From contig NZ_WKKH01000005.1 in assembly GCF_009674725.1 (NCBI RefSeq), forward strand, positions 124,001 through 188,000: a stretch of DNA of 64,000 bases, written 5' to 3'. How positions within the stretch are numbered: the stretch's first letter is position 1; each line of letters begins with the position of its first letter. This document shows positions 44,274 through 53,287 of the stretch, piece after piece. A model generated the notes under the pieces. That model was not told the DNA's origin. It made no database searches and saw nothing but the letters and a program-made list of their open reading frames with translations. Source of the stretch: Pedobacter petrophilus. Its GTDB lineage: Bacteria; Bacteroidota; Bacteroidia; Sphingobacteriales; Sphingobacteriaceae. The position numbers and the translations under genes are program-made.

Positions 44274-45480
44274 CTAATTCTCCTGCAATAATATTCATAC
44301 TACTCATGTTGATAATGGCATCGGATAATAACATTCCTTCGCTCATTGGCGCAAACATCTGGTAATTTACAAAACTTGGTCTGCGGAAGTGCAAACGATA
44401 AGGCGTGCGGCCGCCATCATTAATCAGATAGAAACCTAACTCACCATTTCCGCCTTCTACAGCGTGATAAACTTCTGCTTTTGGTGCATCAATTTCACCC
44501 ATCACAATTTTAAAGTGATAGATCAATGCTTCCATATTGTTGTAAACTTCTTGTTTTGGAGGAAGATAAAAATCAGGAACATCAGCATGAAAAATACCTT
44601 TTGGTTCTGTTTTCAATTTTACAATTGCCTGCTCAATAATCCGCAGGCTTTGCCACATTTCCTCATTACGAACCAAATACCTATCATAAATATCGCCACT
44701 TGTACCCACAGGAACTTCAAAATCGAAATCCTGATAAGAAGAATACGGATCGCTCACACGAACATCATAATCTACACCCGTCGCACGAAGAAGCGGACCA
44801 GTCCAGCTGTATTCTAAAGCGGCCTCTTTGGTTACTTCAGCAACACCTGCTGTTCTATCTATAAAGATACGGTTACGGGTTAAGAGATTTTCAAACTCTC
44901 TTAATGCAACCGGAAATTCTTTTAAAAATTTATTGATTTTCGTAAAGGCAATTTCATTGAAATCTCTTTCAAAGCCACCAATACGACCAATGTTTGTGGT
45001 TAAACGGGCTCCACAAACCTCTTCAAAAATCTCGTAGATATGCTCACGAAACTGGAACAAGTAAAGGAAAGTTGTTGTTGCGCCTGTATCCTGACCTATA
45101 ATCGTATTACAGATAATATGATCCGCAATGCGGGAAAGTTCCATGATGATTACGCGAAGATAATCTACACGTTTGGGCATCTGGATATTCAACAATTTTT
45201 CAACCGTCATGTGCCAGCCCATATTGTTAATAGGCGAAGAGCAGTAATTTAAACGGTCTGTTAATGGTGTAATTTGGTAAAACGGGCGATGTTCGGCAAT
45301 CTTTTCGAATGCACGGTGAATGTAGCCAATTGTAGAAACGCCGCTTACAATACGTTCGCCATCTAACTGCAATACGTTTTGAAAAACTCCGTGTGTTGCA
45401 GGGTGGGTTGGACCTAAGTTTAAGGTTACCAGCTCTTCCTGCGGATCGTTATCTGTATATACCGGATGGTTATGATTCAT
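44266..45480 (-). CDS. nuoD: NADH-quinone oxidoreductase subunit D
   Basis: From ATG 45480 it has 404 residues. LNLGPTHPATHGVFQ (quinone-site His) and GEIDAPKAEVYHAVEGGNGE with the C-terminal MNIIAGELDA match the hydrogenase-like 49-kDa subunit. A GGAAGG stretch a few bases upstream is an unusual Shine-Dalgarno-like site here. NuoC and NuoD are separate genes, not fused. Confidence 0.96.
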   Translation of the reverse strand: MNHNHPVYTDNDPQEELVTLNLGPTHPATHGVFQNVLQLDGERIVSGVSTIGYIHRAFEKIAEHRPFYQITPLTDRLNYCSSPINNMGWHMTVEKLLNIQMPKRVDYLRVIIMELSRIADHIICNTIIGQDTGATTTFLYLFQFREHIYEIFEEVCGARLTTNIGRIGGFERDFNEIAFTKINKFLKEFPVALREFENLLTRNRIFIDRTAGVAEVTKEAALEYSWTGPLLRATGVDYDVRVSDPYSSYQDFDFEVPVGTSGDIYDRYLVRNEEMWQSLRIIEQAIVKLKTEPKGIFHADVPDFYLPPKQEVYNNMEALIYHFKIVMGEIDAPKAEVYHAVEGGNGELGFYLINDGGRTPYRLHFRRPSFVNYQMFAPMSEGMLLSDAIINMSSMNIIAGELDA

Positions 45481-45484
45481 ATAA

Positions 45485-45985
45485 TTACCTTCCAAAAAAT
45501 TCGTCTTTTTTATCTACTCTGTTTGGATCTTCCAATGGATATTGTTTCAACATTGGATGAACACCTAAGTCATCCATATTTAAAATACGACGCAAATCAG
45601 GGTGACCTTCAAACTTCACTCCAAACAAATCGTAAGTTTCACGTTCCATCCAGTTTGCACCTTTCCAAATCGGTGTAGCTGTAGGAATGGTAGGATTTTG
45701 CTCAGAAATAAACACTTTGATTCTGATTCTCACACGCTCTACCATATTATTTAAATGGTAAACAACGGCAATACCATGGTCTTTACCAGGATAGTGAACC
45801 GCAGTAATATCCGTAAGGAAGTTAAATTTTAATTCGTCTTTTAAGTACGATAAAACATTTATGATTACATCCTTATAAGTTACAAAGGTTAATAAACCAT
45901 AAGGCTCAGAAACTGCAGTTACCTTTTCGCCAAACTTTTCAGTCAGCTTAACATGGATGGTATTATTCAGGGTCGTATCTTCCAT
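45485..45985 (-). CDS. nuoC: NADH-quinone oxidoreductase subunit C
   Basis: The 166-residue 30-kDa-type subunit has the signature ERETYDLFGVKFEGHPDLRRI. It helps hold NuoD in the Q module. One-base overlap with nuoB and 4 bp to nuoD. Confidence 0.95.
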   Translation of the reverse strand: MEDTTLNNTIHVKLTEKFGEKVTAVSEPYGLLTFVTYKDVIINVLSYLKDELKFNFLTDITAVHYPGKDHGIAVVYHLNNMVERVRIRIKVFISEQNPTIPTATPIWKGANWMERETYDLFGVKFEGHPDLRRILNMDDLGVHPMLKQYPLEDPNRVDKKDEFFGR

Positions 45986-46527
45986 TACTTAATGCCGTAT
46001 TGACCTAAAAGTTCTTTATAATAATCAGAGTTTCTTCTTCTTCCTGATTCGTTTCTTACCAAATCCTGAATACGTTGAAAACCATCTAAAATTGCTTCTG
46101 GTCTTGGTGGGCAACCAGGAACGTAAACGTCAACCGGAATTACCTCATCAATACCCTGCAATACAGAGTAGGTATCGAAAATACCCCCACTACTTGCGCA
46201 AGCACCAACTGCCATTACCCAACGAGGCTCGGCCATTTGGATGTAAACCTGTTTAAGTACCGGAGCCATCTTTTTAGCAATGGTACCCATTACCATTAGA
46301 ACATCGGCCTGACGTGGAGAAAAACTTAAGCGCTCGGCACCAAAACGACCCAAATCGTAGTGAGAACCCATGGTAGCCATGAATTCGATTCCACAACATG
46401 AAGTTGCGAAAGGCAATGGCCATAATGAATTTGAGCGTGCTAAGCCAATCACTTTATCCAATGAAGTGGCAAAATATCCAGGCCCTTCGGTTCCTGGAGG
46501 CGCATCAACTATATTAATTTCACTCAT
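45985..46527 (-). CDS. nuoB: NADH-quinone oxidoreductase subunit B
   Basis: From ATG 46527 (MSEINIVDAP) it has 180 residues. The N2 4Fe-4S ligands are in ATSCCGIEF, GACASSGG and VPGCPPRPEA. It passes electrons to quinone. A 208-bp gap to nuoA contains no gene or clear promoter that I can identify. Confidence 0.96.
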   Translation of the reverse strand: MSEINIVDAPPGTEGPGYFATSLDKVIGLARSNSLWPLPFATSCCGIEFMATMGSHYDLGRFGAERLSFSPRQADVLMVMGTIAKKMAPVLKQVYIQMAEPRWVMAVGACASSGGIFDTYSVLQGIDEVIPVDVYVPGCPPRPEAILDGFQRIQDLVRNESGRRRNSDYYKELLGQYGIK

Positions 46528-46735
46528 GTTTATAAACAAAAAATGCTCATCCCTTTGCAGAATGAGCAACAAATTTACAATATTTTAAAGGCAATTGAAC
46601 TAGACCGCCTTGATTTAGAACCTTTCTAAATAAATTAAAACCGCTGAGGTAAGTGTAATTGATACACACTCAATTTTCAATTAGTAGTTTTCAGTACACA
46701 GCTCAAAAACCAAGCATTGAAAACCATAGCCTAAA

Positions 46736-47107
46736 TTAGTTCCAGTCGAGCACTTTTTTCTTAATGACGTAGATAAAGCCTAACAATAATGTCCCCATGA
46801 AAATGAACATTTCAATCATACCATCCATTTTTAAGGCTCTGAAATTTACAGCCCAGGGGTACATAAAAATCACCTCAATATCAAACAATACAAAAAGAAT
46901 TGCCACTACGAAATATTTAATCGAAAAGGGCTGACGGGCATTACCTACACTTTTAACACCTGCTTCAAAAATCTCAAGCTTATCACTGGTTTTACGTTTT
47001 GGCCCTAAAAAGTGTGTAGCCACCAACGTGGTTACCACGAAACCTAAAGCAACAACTACTTGAAATATAATTGGTAAAAAATCTATGGAGGTACTTTGCG
47101 CTTGCAT
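46736..47107 (-). CDS. nuoA: NADH-quinone oxidoreductase subunit A
   Basis: From ATG 47107 it has 123 residues and three spans. The TM1-2 loop FEAGVKSVGNARQPFSIKYF and FDIEVIFMYPWA fit NuoA, which shapes the quinone cavity with NuoH. It is the first gene of the nuo operon. Confidence 0.94.
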   Translation of the reverse strand: MQAQSTSIDFLPIIFQVVVALGFVVTTLVATHFLGPKRKTSDKLEIFEAGVKSVGNARQPFSIKYFVVAILFVLFDIEVIFMYPWAVNFRALKMDGMIEMFIFMGTLLLGFIYVIKKKVLDWN

Positions 47108-47124
47108 AATTAAATTTTCTGATG

Positions 47125-47156
47125 CAAAAGTAAAAGAAAAAGGCAGAGTAACCAAA
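47125..47156 (-). promoter_or_regulatory. Predicted nuo operon promoter
   Basis: On the minus strand TTTG (47153-47156), 20 bases, then TACTTTTG (47125-47132): a perfect Bacteroidota-type promoter, about 18 bp before the nuoA ATG. Its -33 box lies in the loop of the terminator at 47138-47167. Confidence 0.7.
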
Positions 47157-47167
47157 CTCTGCCTTTT
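47138..47167 (-). terminator. Terminator of the TPR protein gene
   Basis: AAAAGGCAGAGT and ACTCTGCCTTTT form a 12-bp stem with a six-base loop; on the minus strand it ends in TTTTTCTTTT, 22 bp after the TPR gene stop. Confidence 0.88.
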
Positions 47168-47188
47168 CTAAATTATTTAAGTTGGTGA

Positions 47189-48904
47189 TTATTTACCTTT
47201 TCCTTTAGCTGCAGGAGCTGATAATTCTTTCAATTTAGCGGAAGCAAAAGTACCAGATGGATAAGCAGCTACACTTTTCTCAAAATACTCTTTCGCTTTT
47301 GCTTTATCAGTATTGAAATAGTATCCTCCAAGGTTATCGTATGCTTCTGATAATTTCTTAGCATTGGCTGTAACTAATTCTGGTTTTTCAGTTACTTTTT
47401 TAATAAACATCTCAAAATGAGGCACCATTAATCCTTTTGGTGCTTTTTCATCATCTAACAAGCTATTTACCCTAGCACGATATAAATATGCATCAGTAGT
47501 TTCTGGAGCAAGTTGAGCTACTTTTGCAATAGAAGAATCTGCTTTAACCAATAAATCTTTAGATGGATTTTTCTTAGCAGCATACTGAGTTGCATAATCG
47601 AAGTAATAAGCTAAACCATCATAGAAATAGCTATATAAAACACCTTTTCCATTTGGACTAGCGGCAATAACTTTGTCATAAATTTGTGCTGACTTAGCAT
47701 ATTTTTTAGCATCGAAGAAAGTTTTCGCAACCTCAGCTAAAGCGTCAACGTTAGTAGTGTCTTTTTCAACTGCTTTAGTAATATTGATTAATGCTAAACT
47801 ATCCTGACCTGATTTTAATTGTGCTTTACCTAAATACAAATAATCAAACCCTAAAATTTTATTTGGATCTTTTTCTTTAGCAAAGAAATCATTCATACTT
47901 GTTAAGGCTTGAGGATAGTTTTTGTTCTCATAAGCCGCCCAACCTTTCATTCTTGATACTACCGCACCTTTAGAATCATTAGCAGAAACCTTAATCGCTG
48001 AAGCTACTTGTTCTAAAGTCTGAAAATCCTTTGCATAAAATAAAAATTGTGCATAACGTAATTGAGACTCTAAAGATTTGTCAGTCAAATCCATATATTT
48101 TTTATAATTCTCAATACCTTTTTTCGCTTTCTCCTGGTCTGTACCGAAACTACTCCACTGTAAGTACAGCTCACCTAATTCACGGTAAGCAGGACCGTAG
48201 TTTGCATCAGCAGCAATTACATCCTGTAATTCTTTTTCTCCTTCCGGAAAAGCTCTTGATTCTTTGTACATTTTACCAATCTGTGTCTTCGCTCTGCGGT
48301 TGTTTGGATCAACGTCACCAACACGCATATATGGTCCTAATGCTTCAGAATTTTTCTTTTGCAATGCATATGCATCACCCAAAGCTAAGAAAACCTCTGC
48401 GTCTTTATCTTTTGAATCCAACTCATCAGCTTTAGTGATATTTGCCAAAGCGTTTGTAAAGTCTGGCTTAGATACATCATCACTTGGTTTATCTTGCGCT
48501 AAATAAGCTTTACCAATCTCTAAATAAGTTTTATAATTTTTCTTATCCAGCTCGATTGCTTTATCAAAATTTGTTTTAGCAGATGTTGGGTTATTAGATA
48601 ACATATCTGCCTCGCCTAAGCCAATTAGGTTTAAGTTATTTTTAGCATCTGCCGTTACACCCTTAGTGAAAACAGCACGGGCCGAATCAATATAACCAGT
48701 TTTTAAGTAAACTAAACCAAGATTATAATAATTTTCACCGTTAGAAGCTTGTGAGCTCACCAATGATTTAAGCATTGATGTTGCTTTCTGATACTGTTCA
48801 GCGTCAATGGCTTTTTTCGCGTCATTTAAATTTTGAGCAAAAACTGCAGAACCCATCAACACCAAACCTACATTTAAGGTTATTGCTTTCTTTGAAATTT
48901 TCAT
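47189..48904 (-). CDS. Exported tetratricopeptide repeat protein
   Basis: The 571-residue protein has a signal peptide (cleavage near VFAQ) and then repeated helical pairs of TPR type along most of its length, for example NYYNLGLVYLKTGYIDSARAV, NLIGLGEADMLSNNPTSAK and ALGDAYALQKKNSEALGPY. The C-terminus is Ala/Lys-rich (APAAKGKGK). It is probably periplasmic and a protein-interaction scaffold. It is the last gene of the ExbB-TonB run, 69 bp after the PstS-like gene, so it may assist the TonB complex; this is inference. Confidence 0.8.
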   Translation of the reverse strand: MKISKKAITLNVGLVLMGSAVFAQNLNDAKKAIDAEQYQKATSMLKSLVSSQASNGENYYNLGLVYLKTGYIDSARAVFTKGVTADAKNNLNLIGLGEADMLSNNPTSAKTNFDKAIELDKKNYKTYLEIGKAYLAQDKPSDDVSKPDFTNALANITKADELDSKDKDAEVFLALGDAYALQKKNSEALGPYMRVGDVDPNNRRAKTQIGKMYKESRAFPEGEKELQDVIAADANYGPAYRELGELYLQWSSFGTDQEKAKKGIENYKKYMDLTDKSLESQLRYAQFLFYAKDFQTLEQVASAIKVSANDSKGAVVSRMKGWAAYENKNYPQALTSMNDFFAKEKDPNKILGFDYLYLGKAQLKSGQDSLALINITKAVEKDTTNVDALAEVAKTFFDAKKYAKSAQIYDKVIAASPNGKGVLYSYFYDGLAYYFDYATQYAAKKNPSKDLLVKADSSIAKVAQLAPETTDAYLYRARVNSLLDDEKAPKGLMVPHFEMFIKKVTEKPELVTANAKKLSEAYDNLGGYYFNTDKAKAKEYFEKSVAAYPSGTFASAKLKELSAPAAKGKGK

Positions 48905-48973
48905 CGGATATTCTGTTTTTTTAATAAAAATGAAGTGTCTGTTGAGATTACTTCGTGGTTCAATTATAATTTG

Positions 48974-49879
48974 TTATTTATTTTCCTTTGTCAGGTTAAT
49001 TTCCCTAGGCATTAACTTATGTGGACCAAGTCCAGATTTAAGTACAATAAGCTGGCCTCTCTGACTTCTTAACCATGTTGCAAATCCTGTGCCTAAACCA
49101 TCCCTACCTTCGCAATCTATAATATTTACGTTTCTAAGAAACGGATAGATTCCATTAATCAGATTATCTTGTGTTGGCTTATAAAACTGATCATCACCAA
49201 CTTCACCCTTAAGATTTTTAACACCAAGGGTTTTTATCTTTGAAAGATAACTGGCATATTTTGTATTCCTATCAGATACCCAGTCTACGCCTAAAATACC
49301 TATAAAACTTTTATCTTCCGCAATTAATTTAAGAACTTCTACACTAGAATTTTTTGAGTAAACACCTTGAGCAGGAAACTGACTAATTTTTGCCAACTGC
49401 TTGAAGTATTGAAAGGTGCTTGAGTAAGCATTATCAAAAACCAATTTTTTAGCTGATCCTTTTCCTTGTAAAATATCAATAACTTCTTTAACGGTAATGG
49501 TGCTATCAATATTGTCTTTATTCGTTATTAATGCTATGCCATCAACGGCGAATCTTGTAGAATTAATCCTGATTCCGCGTTGGGTGTAATACTTTTCTTC
49601 TGCTTTTGTTAATAACCTCGGCATCACAATAACCCTAACGCTATCGTTTAAAAAGGCCGGAATAAGTTTTTCTTCTGGTTTAACCGTAAGCTGAAATTTA
49701 GCATCAGGATAATCCAAACTAAAAATACTAATTTGTTCCTGAACAATAGGGCTCACACTCTCATCAATCAGCATTTTTAATACCCCACTGGTACGGGTTT
49801 CTTTAACCTGATTGGTCTTTTCTTTTCTTTTGCAAGAAGCGAATGCCAAGACGATAAATATAAAAAGTATGTTTCTCAT
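48974..49879 (-). CDS. PstS-like substrate-binding lipoprotein in the TonB operon
   Basis: The 301-residue protein has a lipobox FASCK (Cys16). The rest resembles phosphate-binding PstS: VKPEEKLIPAFLNDSVRVIVMPR, IALITNKDNID and a late GFATWLRSQRGQLIVLKSG. No Pst transporter genes are nearby; the neighbours are tonB and a TPR gene. It may bind phosphate or another anion in the periplasm, or have turned into a TonB-linked factor. The PstS-like fold is moderately sure; the ligand is not. Confidence 0.7.
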   Translation of the reverse strand: MRNILFIFIVLAFASCKRKEKTNQVKETRTSGVLKMLIDESVSPIVQEQISIFSLDYPDAKFQLTVKPEEKLIPAFLNDSVRVIVMPRLLTKAEEKYYTQRGIRINSTRFAVDGIALITNKDNIDSTITVKEVIDILQGKGSAKKLVFDNAYSSTFQYFKQLAKISQFPAQGVYSKNSSVEVLKLIAEDKSFIGILGVDWVSDRNTKYASYLSKIKTLGVKNLKGEVGDDQFYKPTQDNLINGIYPFLRNVNIIDCEGRDGLGTGFATWLRSQRGQLIVLKSGLGPHKLMPREINLTKENK

Positions 49880-49886
49880 TTAAGGT

Positions 49887-50114
49887 TTAATCTTTTCTGC
49901 CAAGACTTAGCAGCCTAATAAAAGCGTAGAAAATTAGAAAGACACCTATAGCTATCCGGCCCCATGCTGGTATAAAATTGAATCGTATTGCCAGAGGTGC
50001 CCAGAATATAAAAGCTAGTCCCATTACTAAATACAACACAAAGGTGACTAGGCCTAAAATGAGCAAAAACCGCTGTTTAGGCGATTTTTGCTTAAAAATA
50101 TCAAAATTTAACAT
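49887..50114 (-). CDS. Small two-span membrane protein of the TonB operon
   Basis: The 75-residue protein has two hydrophobic segments (about 17-37 and 49-66) and basic ends (KQKSPKQR; SLGRKD). It lies 6 bp after tonB and 7 bp before the PstS-like gene, so it is almost certainly co-transcribed. I do not recognise the family; it may be an accessory of the transport complex. Confidence 0.65.
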   Translation of the reverse strand: MLNFDIFKQKSPKQRFLLILGLVTFVLYLVMGLAFIFWAPLAIRFNFIPAWGRIAIGVFLIFYAFIRLLSLGRKD

Positions 50115-50120
50115 TTACTA

Positions 50121-50942
50121 TTAGTTCAATGTAAAGTTAACGTTGATGTTATACTTTACCCTTACCGGCTTACCATTTTGGATACCTGGGTTCCAGCGTG
50201 GACTAGCTTTCAATACACGGATAGCTTCTTCATCAGTTCCACTACCCAAACCTCGGGTAACCTGGATATCTGTTAATTTACCATCTTTTTCAACTACGAA
50301 AGATAAAAACACTTTACCCTGTACGTTGTTTTCTTGTGCCATTGGCGGGTATTTAATTGCTCCACCTAAGTATTTGTAAAACTTAGCGATACCTCCCGGA
50401 TATTCTGGTTGTTTTTCAATACTAACGAAGTCATAAACCTTGTTATCATCTACCGCAACAGCAGCTTCTCTTTTCGGACCTTCACCAACTGGTTCAGCAA
50501 TTACGATATCCGCAGTAGGGTCACCTTTAATATCTCTTTGACCAGGATCTGCCTCTTTCAATTTTTCAACTGTTGGTGGTTCCTCATCACGTACCTGCTC
50601 ATCTGGCTTTACGATTGGAGGTGGCATTTTTACCTGATCCACTTTTGGTGGTGGTGGCTCTACCGGTGGTGGTGGTGGTGTTTCTGGATTTACTGGTGGC
50701 GGTGGCGCAATAATTACCTCCTGCGCTTTTTCTACTTGTTCTGTTTCATCCATTGAGCCTTTAATAAGACCATAAATTTTTGGAGCAAAGAAAAGCGCTA
50801 AAAATAATATCGAACCAATAATTAATGCCCGTGTGGTATTGGCTCCATTGCTTTTACGCAATTGGTAGGCTCCGTAGCTTTTGTTCTTTTCAGCAAAAAC
50901 TACTTCAATCCACTCCTTTCTTAAAATATCTAATTTTGACAT
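50121..50942 (-). CDS. tonB: Energy transducer TonB
   Basis: The 273-residue protein has one N-terminal span (about 35-55), then a proline-rich spacer (PPPPVNPETPPPPPVEP, about 78-105). The C-terminal TonB domain includes YPPMAQENNVQGKVFLSF and ends IQNGKPVRVKYNINVNFTLN. It carries energy from the ExbB/ExbD motor to outer-membrane receptors. Gene order exbB-exbD-exbD-tonB supports the role. Confidence 0.95.
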   Translation of the reverse strand: MSKLDILRKEWIEVVFAEKNKSYGAYQLRKSNGANTTRALIIGSILFLALFFAPKIYGLIKGSMDETEQVEKAQEVIIAPPPPVNPETPPPPPVEPPPPKVDQVKMPPPIVKPDEQVRDEEPPTVEKLKEADPGQRDIKGDPTADIVIAEPVGEGPKREAAVAVDDNKVYDFVSIEKQPEYPGGIAKFYKYLGGAIKYPPMAQENNVQGKVFLSFVVEKDGKLTDIQVTRGLGSGTDEEAIRVLKASPRWNPGIQNGKPVRVKYNINVNFTLN

Positions 50943-50960
50943 GATTACTGATTTAACAAA

Positions 50961-51467
50961 TTATAAAATACCCTGAGCTTTCATGGCTTCTTTTTCATTA
51001 TCAAGGATATTGTCATCATCAATCTGACGAACTTTAACCTTTAATATTTCCAATTCATCCATGATATCTACAAAGTTTTTGAAATTAGATCCGCTGGTTG
51101 GCTTAACCAACACTACGAAATCACCTTTCACTCCTGACGCGTCAGCAACTTTTCTGTTATCGATAATCGCTTTTTCAACCTGAGACAAATTTTCAAACGT
51201 TGGAGCTGTTGCACCAGCTTCTCCCATATACCAGGCTACCTTATCATTTTTACCTAATAAAATAGTCATGGTTTTAGAGGCTTTCAACTCCAATCTGTTA
51301 TCCTTATTGTTATCGTCCTTATCTGGCTTTACAATATCCATTGCTTGCGGCGTAGAAATCGTTGTGGTTAAGATAAAGAACGTTACCAAAAGAAACATCA
51401 AATCTACCATCGGCGTCATATCGACTCTTGGCGTGGCTTTCTTCCCGCCTGTGTTTAATTCTGCCAT
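50961..51467 (-). CDS. exbD: ExbD/TolR family biopolymer transport protein (second copy)
   Basis: The 168-residue protein has one N-terminal span with RVDMTPMVDLMFLLVTFF, where Asp is the proton-carrying residue, then a periplasmic domain. It is co-transcribed with the first exbD, 3 bp upstream. The start KKATPRVDMTP resembles the lone ExbD gene at 58065. Confidence 0.93.
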   Translation of the reverse strand: MAELNTGGKKATPRVDMTPMVDLMFLLVTFFILTTTISTPQAMDIVKPDKDDNNKDNRLELKASKTMTILLGKNDKVAWYMGEAGATAPTFENLSQVEKAIIDNRKVADASGVKGDFVVLVKPTSGSNFKNFVDIMDELEILKVKVRQIDDDNILDNEKEAMKAQGIL

Positions 51468-51470
51468 TTC

Positions 51471-52085
51471 TTATTTTTTTCTAGCTTCAGCATTAGTAAC
51501 CAATAAGAACTTGTTTACTTTTTGCTTCTGCAATACATCAATAATTTTCTTCACTACAGGATACTCTTGTTTTGAATCTCCTTTGATACTTACACGCATT
51601 GGTTGTTGATTAACCTCAGCTGTTGCAGTACGAGCTTGCAAAACCCATGAATTTAACTGGTTGTCAGTTGAATCCGTAGGAATACCACCTTGAACACCTG
51701 GTTTCATTCGCTCACCGCCATCCAATGCTAAAAATGATTTTAGACTTGAAACCGGAACGCCGAATGATCCAACTAATGAAAAATCTTTAATTTCCTGTGG
51801 CGTAAAGTTGATTTTATACTGCTGACCAATTAATTCTAAGGTTCTAGCCTTAACTTTTTGGCCTGCCACTTCGAAGAAAACCTTACCCTGCCCAATGGTT
51901 AATGTTGCATTGTTCTCAGCTGGCACCTTAAATTCATACGTAGATGAAGGTGTAGATACCGCTAATGGTTCTGGTTGTTTCGCCGTAGCAGTTAATATGA
52001 AGAACGTCAGTAACAGAGCTGCAACATCGCACATGGCTGTCATATCTGTTACCGTACTGGTTCTTTTAACTTTAATTCTAGGCAT
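51471..52085 (-). CDS. exbD: ExbD/TolR family biopolymer transport protein (first copy)
   Basis: The 204-residue protein has TVTDMTAMCDVAALLLTFF in its single span with the conserved Asp. Its periplasmic part is longer than that of the second copy. Two different ExbD proteins with one ExbB suggest a mixed motor, which is common in Bacteroidota. Confidence 0.92.
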   Translation of the reverse strand: MPRIKVKRTSTVTDMTAMCDVAALLLTFFILTATAKQPEPLAVSTPSSTYEFKVPAENNATLTIGQGKVFFEVAGQKVKARTLELIGQQYKINFTPQEIKDFSLVGSFGVPVSSLKSFLALDGGERMKPGVQGGIPTDSTDNQLNSWVLQARTATAEVNQQPMRVSIKGDSKQEYPVVKKIIDVLQKQKVNKFLLVTNAEARKK

Positions 52086-52162
52086 AATATTTCTTGCTAA
52101 TTTTAATAATGATGATCTTTTTCCCGGTTTTCCATAAAGCCGGTAAAAATTTTTTCAAATTA

Positions 52163-52993
52163 TTATTTATGCGAACTAGCGTAAGTTTGAACGATGCTGA
52201 ATCCAGCCTCATCAATTGCATAAGTTAACTTATCAATTTTAGAAGTTAATATGTTGTACATGATAATCGCTAATGTAGACACACCGATACCGGTCATTGT
52301 GTTAATTAACGCCTCAGAGATACCTACCGCTAATGCTGATTGATCTGGAGCACCAGAGTTTGCTAAACCGGCGAAAGCACGGATCATACCTGTTACTGTA
52401 CCCAATAGACCGATCAAAGTACCAATTGATACTAAAGTAGCAATGATGGTTAAGTTTTGCTCTAACATTGGCATTTCTAAAGCAGTAGCTTCTTCAACCT
52501 CTTTTTGGATAGCAACGATTGATTGCTCTACATCCAGATTAGTGTCAGCTTCAACCTCACTGTATTTTTTCAAACCTGATTTAATTACGTTAGCAACAGA
52601 TCCTTGTTGTTTGTCGCATTCCGCTTTAGCAGCTTCGATATTTCCTGAATTTAATAAACCTTTTACTTTGATAATGAAAGTATCTAAGCTAGATTTTCCG
52701 CTTGCTTTACCAATTACGATTAAACGCTCGATAGAGAAAACGATAGTAGTTAATAACAATCCGATTAAGATTGCCACGATTGGACCACCTTTAAAAGCAG
52801 TACCTGGATAATTGTTTGGTAATGGTAAGTTCTCGTTGTTGTTGTCAATAAAGTTTGAAGGATCACCTAATACGAATCTCCAGATAATAAAGCCAATTAC
52901 GATACAAATAGGAATAACCAATGTTGCGAAAACATTAGATGCACTTGAAGAGCTCTCTTTTTTAACAGTTGTTGGTTTTGGTGCGTTTGCCAT
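52163..52993 (-). CDS. exbB: MotA/TolQ/ExbB proton channel protein
   Basis: The 276-residue protein has three main spans: near residues 22-42, about 72-92 (PIVAILIGLLLTT) and the long hairpin at about 185-250 with LVSIGTLIGLLGTVTGMIRAF and ALINTMTGIGVSTLAIIMYN. It forms the proton-driven motor with ExbD. It is the first gene of the TonB operon. Confidence 0.95.
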   Translation of the reverse strand: MANAPKPTTVKKESSSSASNVFATLVIPICIVIGFIIWRFVLGDPSNFIDNNNENLPLPNNYPGTAFKGGPIVAILIGLLLTTIVFSIERLIVIGKASGKSSLDTFIIKVKGLLNSGNIEAAKAECDKQQGSVANVIKSGLKKYSEVEADTNLDVEQSIVAIQKEVEEATALEMPMLEQNLTIIATLVSIGTLIGLLGTVTGMIRAFAGLANSGAPDQSALAVGISEALINTMTGIGVSTLAIIMYNILTSKIDKLTYAIDEAGFSIVQTYASSHK

Positions 52994-53092
52994 TTTTTTT
53001 TAATTTTTAGTTTTAGTTCTTGTTTTTAATTTTTTAGCTGTTTAACTTTTGTACTACACACAACGGATTTGATCTGATTTTGTTGCGAAAAA

Positions 53093-53122
53093 CAAATTTA
53101 TAAATTGATTTTAAATTACAAA
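53093..53122 (-). promoter_or_regulatory. Predicted exbB operon promoter
   Basis: On the minus strand TTTG (53119-53122), 18 bases, then TAAATTTG (53093-53100), about 100 bp before the exbB ATG. Spacing is a base or two short of the usual 19-20. Confidence 0.4.
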
Positions 53123-53197
53123 TTAATAAATCAATAAACAATTAAATCGTTACTTAAGATTTAGTTTCCGGTAAACATACGGTATGTATAACAAAAA

Positions 53198-53220
53198 AAT
53201 TGCCTCAGCCGGAGGCAATT
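53198..53220 (-). terminator. Terminator of pckA
   Basis: AATTGCCTC and its complement GAGGCAATT close a five-base loop, with a T-run of seven on the minus strand, about 65 bp past the pckA stop. Confidence 0.75.
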
Positions 53221-53287
53221 CTTTCACAATAAAAACTAAAATAAAATCTAATTGCAAATTTTTCGGCCAAAAAATGCATTTTAAGGC

